Source: Dermacentor variabilis | Lineage: Eukaryota; Arthropoda; Arachnida; Ixodida; Ixodidae | DNA length: 64,000 nucleotides | NCBI RefSeq assembly: GCF_050947875.1 | Contig: NC_134577.1 | Span: forward strand, 67,863,139 to 67,927,138 | Direction: 5' to 3' | Shown: piece after piece, positions 57,405 to 64,000 of the stretch | Numbering within the stretch: position 1 is the stretch's first letter | How the letters are laid out: the number at the start of each line of letters is the position of its first letter | Translations under genes and position numbers: made by a program | Notes under the pieces: model-generated | The model's input: the letters and a program-made list of their open reading frames with translations, nothing else | The model's database searches: none | Told to the model about the DNA's origin: nothing

Positions 57405-60400
57405 CATCCGTCGGACTAGCTTGGGTCATTGGCTAGTAGCACTGAGCATGTGGGTCTATTCAATGTATCTCCTTGACACTAACTTGGGTCGCTAGGTTGC
57501 GCATGGTCAAATGGCTAGAGCATCGCACTGCTGTGCTGAGCGAACCGGATTCAAAACCAGCCGTCGGGCCAACTGGGGTCATTGGATAGTAGCACTTGGC
57601 ATGTGGGGCTATTCAATGTATCTCCTTGACACTAACTTGGGTCGCTAGGTTGCGCATGGTCAAATGGCTAGAGCATCGCACTGCTGTGCTGAGCGAACCG
57701 GATTCAAAACCAGCCGTCGGACCAACTGGGGTCATTGGATAGTAGCACTTGGCATGTGGGGCTATTCAATGTATCTCCTTGACACTAACTTGGGTCGCTA
57801 GGTTGCGCATGGTCAAATGGCTAGAGCATCGCACTGCTGTGCTGAGCGAACCGGATTCAAAACCAGCCGTCGGACCAACTGGGGTCATTGGATAGTAGCA
57901 CTTGGCATATGGGGCTATTCAATGTATCTCCTTGACACTAACTTGGGTCACTAGGCAGCGCATGGTCAAGTGGTTGGAGCATCACACTGCTGTGCTGAGC
58001 GAACCGGATTCAAAACCATTCGTCGGACCAATTGGGGTCACTGGCAAGTAGCACTGGGCATGTTGTGCTCTTCAATGGATCTTCTTGATACCAACTTGTG
58101 TCGCTGGGTAGGCCTTGGTCAAATGGCTAGAGCATAGCGCTACGGTGCAGAGAGAACCGGGTTCAAAACCATCCGTCGGACTAGCTTGAGTCATTGGCTA
58201 GTAGCACTGAGCATGTGGGTCTATTCAATGTATCTCCTTGACACTATCTTGCGTCACTAGGTAGCCCATGGTCAGATGGCTAGGACATCGCACTGCTGTG
58301 CTGTGCGAACCAGTTTTAAAACCGCCCGTCGGAGCACCTTGGGGCATCGGCTATGTAACACTGGGCATGTGGTGCTATTCAATGGATCTCCTTGACACTA
58401 ACTAGGGTCGCTAGGTTGCCCATGGTCAAATGGATAGAGCATCGCACTGCTGTGCTGAGCGAACCGGATTCAAAACCAGCCGTCGGACCAACTGGGGTCA
58501 TTGGATAGTAGCACTTGGCATGTGGGGCTATTCAATGTATCTCCTTGACACTAACTTGGGTCGCTAGGTTGCGCATGGTCAAATGGCTAGAGCATCGCAC
58601 TGCTGTGCTGAGCGAACCGGATTCAAAACCAGCCGTCGGACCAACTGGGGTCATTGGATAGTAGCACTTGGCATGTGGGGCTTTTCAATGTATCTCCTTG
58701 ACACTAACTTGGGTCGCTAGGTTGCGCATGGTCAAATGGCTAGAGCATCGCACTGCTGTGTTGAGCGAACCGGATTCAAAACCAGCCGTCGGACCAACTG
58801 GGGTCATTGGATAGTAGCACTTGGCATGTGGGGCTATTCAATGTATCTCCTTGACACTAACTTGGGTCACTAGGTAGTGCATGGTCAAGTGGTTAGAGCA
58901 TCGCACTGCTGTGCTGAGCGAACCGGATTCAAAACCATTCGTCGGGCCAATTGGGGTCACTGGGAAGCAGCACTGGGCATGTTGTGCTCTTCAATGGATC
59001 TTCTTCATACCAACTTGTGTCGCTGGGTAGCCCTTGGTCAAATGGCTAGAGTATAGCGCTACGGTGCAGAGAGAACCGGGTTCAAAACCATCCGTCGGAC
59101 TAGCTTGGGTCATTGGCTAGTAGCACTGACCATGTGGGTCTATTCAATGTATCTCGTTGACACTAACTTGGGTCGCTAGGTTGCGCATGGTCAAATGGCA
59201 AGAGCATCGCACTGATGTGCTGAGCGAACCGGATTCAAAACCAGCCGTCGGGCCAACTGGGGTCATTGGATAGCAGCACTTGGCATGTGGGGCTATTCAA
59301 TGTATCTCCTTGACACTAACTTGGGTCGCTAGGTTGCGCATGGTCAAATGGCTAGAGCATCGCACTGCTGTGCTGAGCGAACCGGATTCAAAACCAGCCG
59401 TCGGACCAACTGGGGTCATTGGATAGTAGCACTTGGCATGTGGGGCTATTCAATGTATCTCCTTGACACTAACTTGGGTCGCTAGGTTGCGCATGGTCAA
59501 ATGGCTAGAGCATCGCACTGCTGTGCTGAGCGAACCGGATTCAAAACCAGCTGTCCGACCAACTTGGGTCATTGGATAGTAGCACTTGGCATGTGGGGCT
59601 ATTCAATGTATCTCCTTGACACTAACTTGGGTCACTAGGTAGTGCATGGTCAAGTGGTTAGAGCATGGCACTGCTGTGCTGAGCGAACCGGATTCAAAAC
59701 CATTCGTCGGGCCAATTGGGGTCACTGGGAAGTAGCACTGGGCATGTTGTGCTCTTCAATGGATCTTCTTCATACCAACTTGTGTCGCTGGGTAGCCCTT
59801 GGTCAAATGGCTAGAGTATAGCGCTACGGTGCAGAGAGAACCGGGTTCAAAACCATCCGTCGGACTAGCTTGGGTCATTGGCTAGTAGCACTGAGCATGT
59901 GGGTCTATTCAATGTATCTCCTTGACACTAACTTGGGTCGCTAGGTTGCGCACGGTCAAATGGCTAGAGCATCGCACTGCTGTGCTGAGCGAACCGGATT
60001 CAAAACCAGCCGTCGGACCAACTGGGGTCATTGGATAGTAGCACTTGGCATGTGGGGCTATTCAATGTATCTCCTTGACACTAACTTGGGTCGCTAAGTT
60101 GCGCATGGTCAAATGGCTAGAGCATCGCACTGCTGTGCTGAGCGAACCGGATTCAAAACCAGCCGTCGGACCAACTGGGGTCATTGGATAGTAGCACTTG
60201 GCATATGGGGCTATTCAATGTATCTCCTTGACACTAACTTGGGTCACTAGGCAGCGCATGGTCAAGTGGTTGGAGCATCACACTGCTGTGCTGAGCGAAC
60301 CGGATTCAAAACCATTCGTCGGACCAATTGGGGTCACTGGCAAGTAGCACTGGGCATGTTGTGTTCTTCAATGGATCTTCTTGATACCAACTTGTGTCGC

Positions 60401-63400
60401 TGGGTAGGCCTTGGTCAAATGGCTAGAGTATAGCGCTACGGTGCAGAGAGAAGCGGGTTCAAAACCATCCGTCGGACTAGCTTGGGTCATTGGCTAGTAG
60501 CACTGAGCATGTGGGTCTATTCAATGTATCTCCTTGACACTATCTTGCGTCACTAGGTAGCCCATGGTGAGATGGCTAGGACATCGCACTGCTGTGCTGT
60601 GCGAACCAGTTTTAAAACCGCCCGTCGGAGCACCTTGGGGCATCGGCTATGTAACAATGGGCATGTGGTGCTATTCAATGGATCTCCTTGACACTAACTA
60701 GGGTCGCTAGGTTGCCCATGGTCAAATGGCTATAGCATCGCACTGCTGTGCTGAGCGAACCGGATTCAAAACCAGCCGTCGGACCAACTGGGGTCATTGG
60801 ATAGTAGCACTTGGCATGTGGGGCTATTCAATGTATCTCCTTGACACTAACTTGGGTCGCTAGGTTGCGCATGGTCAAATGGCTAGAGCATCGCACTGCT
60901 GTGCTGAGCGAACCGGATTCAAAACCAGCCGTCGGACCAACTGGGGTCATTGGATAGTAGCACTTGGCATCTGGGGCTTTTCAATGTATCTCCTTGACAC
61001 TAACTTGGGTCGCTAGGTTGCGCATGGTCAAATGGCTAGAGCATCGCACTGCTGTGTTGAGCGAACCGGATTCAAAACCAGCCGTCGGACCAACTGGGGT
61101 CATTGGATAGTAGCACTTGGCATGTGGGGCTATTCAATGTATCTCCTTGACACTAACTTGGGTCACTAGGTAGTGCATGGTCAAGTGGTTAGAGCATCGC
61201 ACTGCTGTGCTGAGCGAACCGGATTCAAAACCATTCGTCGTGCCAATTGGGGTCACTGGGAAGTAGCACTGGGCATGTTGTGCTCTTCAATGGATGTTCT
61301 TCATACCAACTTGTGTCGCTGGGTAGCCCTTGGTCAAATGGCTAGAGTATAGCGCTACGGTGCAGAGAGAACCGGGTTCAAAACCATCCGTCGGACTAGC
61401 TTGGGTCATTGGCTAGTAGCACTGACCATGTGGGTCTATTCAATGTATCTCGTTGACACTAACTTGGGTCGCTAGGTTGCGCATGGTCAAATGGCAAGAG
61501 CATCGCACTGCTGTGCTGAGCGAACCGGATTCAAAACCAGCCGTCGGGCCAACTGGGGTCATTGGATAGTAGCACTTGGCATGTGGGGCTATTCAATGTA
61601 TCTCCTTGACACTAACTTGGGTCGCTAGGTTGCGCATGGTCAAATGGCTAGAGCATCGCACTGCTGTGCTGAGCGAACCGGATTCAAAACCAGCCGTCGG
61701 ACCAACTGGGGTCATTGGATAGTAGCACTTGGCATGTGGGGCTATTCAATGTATCTCCTTGACACTAACTTGGGTCACTAGGTAGTGCATGGTCAAGTGG
61801 TTAGAGCATCGCACTGCTGTGCTGAGCGAACCGGATTCAAAACCATTCGTCGGGCCAATTGGGGTCACTGGGAAGTAGCACTGGGCATGTTGTGCTCTTC
61901 AATGGATCTTCTTCATACCAACTTGTGTCGCTGGGTAGCCCTTGGTCAAATGGCTAGAGTATAGCGCTACGGTGCAGAGAGAACCGGGTTCAAAACCATC
62001 CGTCGGACTAGCTTGGGTCATTGGCTAGTAGCACTGAGCATGTGGGTCTATTCAATGTATCTCCTTGGCACTAACTTGGGTCGCTCGGTTGCGCATGGTC
62101 AAATGGCTAGAGCATCGCACTGCTGTGCTGAGCGAACCGGATTCAAAACCAGCCGTCGGACCAACTGGGGTCATTGGATAGTAGCATTTGGCATATGGGG
62201 CTATTCAATGTATCTCCTTGACACTAACTTGGGTCACTAGGTAGCGCATGGTCAAGTGGTTAGAGCATCGCACTGCTGTGCTGAACGAACCGGATTCAAA
62301 ACCATTCGTCGGACCAATTGGGGTCACTGGCAAGTAGCACTGGGCATGTTGTGTTCTTCAATGGATCTTCTTGATACCAACTTGTGTCGCTGGGTAGGCC
62401 TTGGTCAAATGGCTAGAGTATAGCGCTACGGTGCAGAGAGAACCGGGTTCAAAACCATCCGTCGGACTAGCTTGGGTCATTGGCTAGTAGCACTGAGCAT
62501 GTGGGTCTATTCAATGTATCTCCTTGACACTATCTTGCGTCACTAGGTAGCCCATGGTCAGATGGCTAGGACATCGCACTGCTGTGCTGTGCGAACCAGT
62601 TTTAAAACCGCCCGTCGGAGCACCTTGGGGCATCAGCTATGTAACACTGGGCATGTGGTGCTATTCAATGGATCTCCTTGACACTAACTAGGGTCGCTAG
62701 GTTGCCCATGGTCAAATGGCTAGAGCATCGCACTGCTGTGCTGAGCGAACCGGATTCAAAACCAGCCGTCGGACCAACTGGGGTCATTGGATAGTAGCAC
62801 TTGGCATGTGGGGCTATTCAATGTATCTCCTTGACACTAACTTGGGTCGCTAGGTTGCGCATGGTCAAATGGCTAGAGCATCGCACTGCTGTGCTGAGCG
62901 AACCGGATTCAAAACCAGCCGTCGGACCAACTGGGGTCATTGGATAGTAGCACTTGGCATGTGGGGCTATTCAATGTATCTCCTTGACACTAACTTGGGT
63001 CGCTAGGTTGCGCATGGTCAAATGGCTAGAGCATCGCACTGCTGTGCTGAGCGAACCGGATTCAAAACCAGCCGTCGGACCAACTGGGGTCATTGGATAG
63101 TAGCACTTGGCATGTGGGGCTATTCAATGTATCTCCTTGACACTAACTTGGGTCACTAGGTAGTGCATGGTCAAGTGGTTAGAGCATCGCACTGCTGTGC
63201 TGAGCGAACCGGATTCAAAACCATTCGTCGGACCAATTGGGGTCACTGGGAAGTAGCAGTGGGCATGTTGTGCTCTTCAATGGATCTTCTTCATACCAAC
63301 TTGTGTCGCTGGGTAGCCCTTGGTCAAATGGCTAGAGTATAGTGCTACGGTGCAGAGAGAACCGGGTTCAAAACGATCCGTCGGACTAGCTTGGGTCATT

Positions 63401-63930
63401 GGCTAGTAGCACTGAGCATGTGGGTCTATTCAATGTATCTCCTTGACACTAACTTGGGTCACTAGGTAGCGCATGGTCAAATGGATAGAGCATCGCACTA
63501 CTGTGCTGAGCGGACCGGATTCAAAAGAAGCCGTCGGAACAATGGGGTGACTGGCTATGTAACACTGGGCATGGGGTGCTATTCAAAGGATCTCCTTGAC
63601 CCTAACTTGGGTCACTAGGTAGCGCATGGTCAAATGGATAGAGCATCGCACTGCTGTGCTGAGCGGACCGGATTCAAAAGAAGCCGTCGGACCAATGGGG
63701 TGACTGGCTATGTAACACTGGGCATGGGGTGCTATTCAAAGGATCTCCTTGACACTAACTTGTGCCACTAGGTAGTGCATGGTCAAATGGCTAGACCATC
63801 GCACTGCTGTGTTCGAGTGAATCGGATTCAAAACCAGCCGTCGGACCAACTGGATTGATTGGCTATGTAACACTGGGCATGTGGTGTTATTCAGTGGATC
63901 TTCTTGATACCAACTTGTGTCGCTTGGTAG

Positions 63931-63971
63931 CCATGCGTGCAGAGAGAACCCGGTTCTCTCTGCACGCATGG
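63931..63971. repeat. 41-bp perfect palindrome inside the satellite
   Basis: CCATGCGTGCAGAGAGAACC and its exact reverse complement are separated by one base. Satellite sequence continues on both sides (GTGCAGAGAGAACC also restarts after it). Confidence 0.9.
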
Positions 63972-64000
63972 TGCAGAGAGAACCGGGTTCAAAACCATCC

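Larger units (their letters stand above)
56116..64000 (+). repeat. 153-bp satellite array with higher-order structure and tRNA-like Pol III boxes
   Basis: About 51 head-to-tail monomers of 152-153 bp run to the window edge. Each reads GGTCAAATGGCTAGAGCATC, then GCTGTGCTGAGCGAACC, a TTCAAAACC word and CCGTCGGACCAAC. Monomer types differ at diagnostic positions. A reads GGTTGCGCATGG with CAGCCGTCGG. B reads GGTAGTGCATGG with a CATTCG end. C reads TAGCCCTTGG with TATAGCGCTACGG. D reads TCAGATGGCTAGGACATC. E is A-like with TTGCCCATGG. Order is (A)nBC repeated, with D units at 56591, 58275, 60571 and 62561. Units before 56700 and after 63430 are diverged. Open frames in the array are repeat translations. 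Confidence 0.95.

Noticed and set aside
56584..62240. Open frames inside the satellite array
   Set aside because: They are translations of the 153-bp monomers and recur wherever the phase allows.
56116..64000. CRISPR-like regular repetition
   Set aside because: Whole 153-bp monomers repeat without unique spacers, and the context is eukaryotic.
56116..64000. A cluster of functional tRNA genes
   Set aside because: Only the A and B boxes and parts of the arms are kept; acceptor and anticodon stems do not form a proper cloverleaf by eye.

Overview
The window reads as nuclear DNA of a hard tick (Ixodidae, probably a metastriate). The reasons are a chordate/arthropod-type myostatin/GDF11 (myoglianin) exon with an intron boundary, several copies of a tRNA-derived SINE that resembles the Ruka family of ixodid ticks, and dense non-LTR retrotransposons of the RTE, I and CR1-like groups. 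No bacterial operons, CRISPR array or rRNA were seen.

Layout. 1-3.7 kb: first coding exon of a myostatin/GDF11-like TGF-beta ligand on the minus strand, the start of its intron 1, and a CpG-rich upstream region with a candidate TATA box. 3.7-13 kb: largely non-coding, with a 186-bp foldback, two LINE 3' remnants, two SINEs, a near-perfect 76-bp palindrome and short tandem repeats. 13.4-25.4 kb: an RTE-type LINE, then a nearly complete but dead I-type LINE (minus) split by a later CR1-like insertion, then an LTR-like segment. 25.8-38.9 kb: SINEs, a CR1 fragment, a GA-rich minisatellite interrupted by an inverted-repeat element, a second I-type LINE, another CR1-like LINE and simple repeats. 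38.9-47.3 kb: a third I-type LINE whose endonuclease piece lies head-to-head with its RT/RNase H piece (twin-priming structure), an RTE copy split by a CR1-like element, and an RTE 3' fragment. 49.1-53.2 kb: an intact-looking CR1-like element with ORF1 and ORF2. 53.2-56.1 kb: mostly non-coding, with a 35-bp-arm inverted repeat and a CpG-rich block. 56.1-64 kb: a 153-bp satellite array running off the window.

The three most notable items are as follows. (1) The CR1-like element at 49.1-53.2 kb has an ORF1 carrying a consensus 2A ribosome-skipping motif. Its ORF2 lies in the same frame directly after a single UGA and has no AUG before the endonuclease domain, so expression by readthrough or reinitiation is implied. 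(2) The 153-bp satellite has Pol III A- and B-box consensus sequences, is plausibly tRNA-derived, and shows a readable higher-order order of monomer types. (3) The myostatin/GDF11-like exon ends at a splice donor in the same phase as vertebrate MSTN exon 1.

The only convincing host gene is the TGF-beta exon. Everything else recognisable is mobile or repetitive DNA, so the genes do not form a pathway. The layered insertions do allow relative dating: I-type and RTE copies are older, and CR1-like copies inserted into them are younger. All assignments come from reading motifs by eye; no database search was possible.
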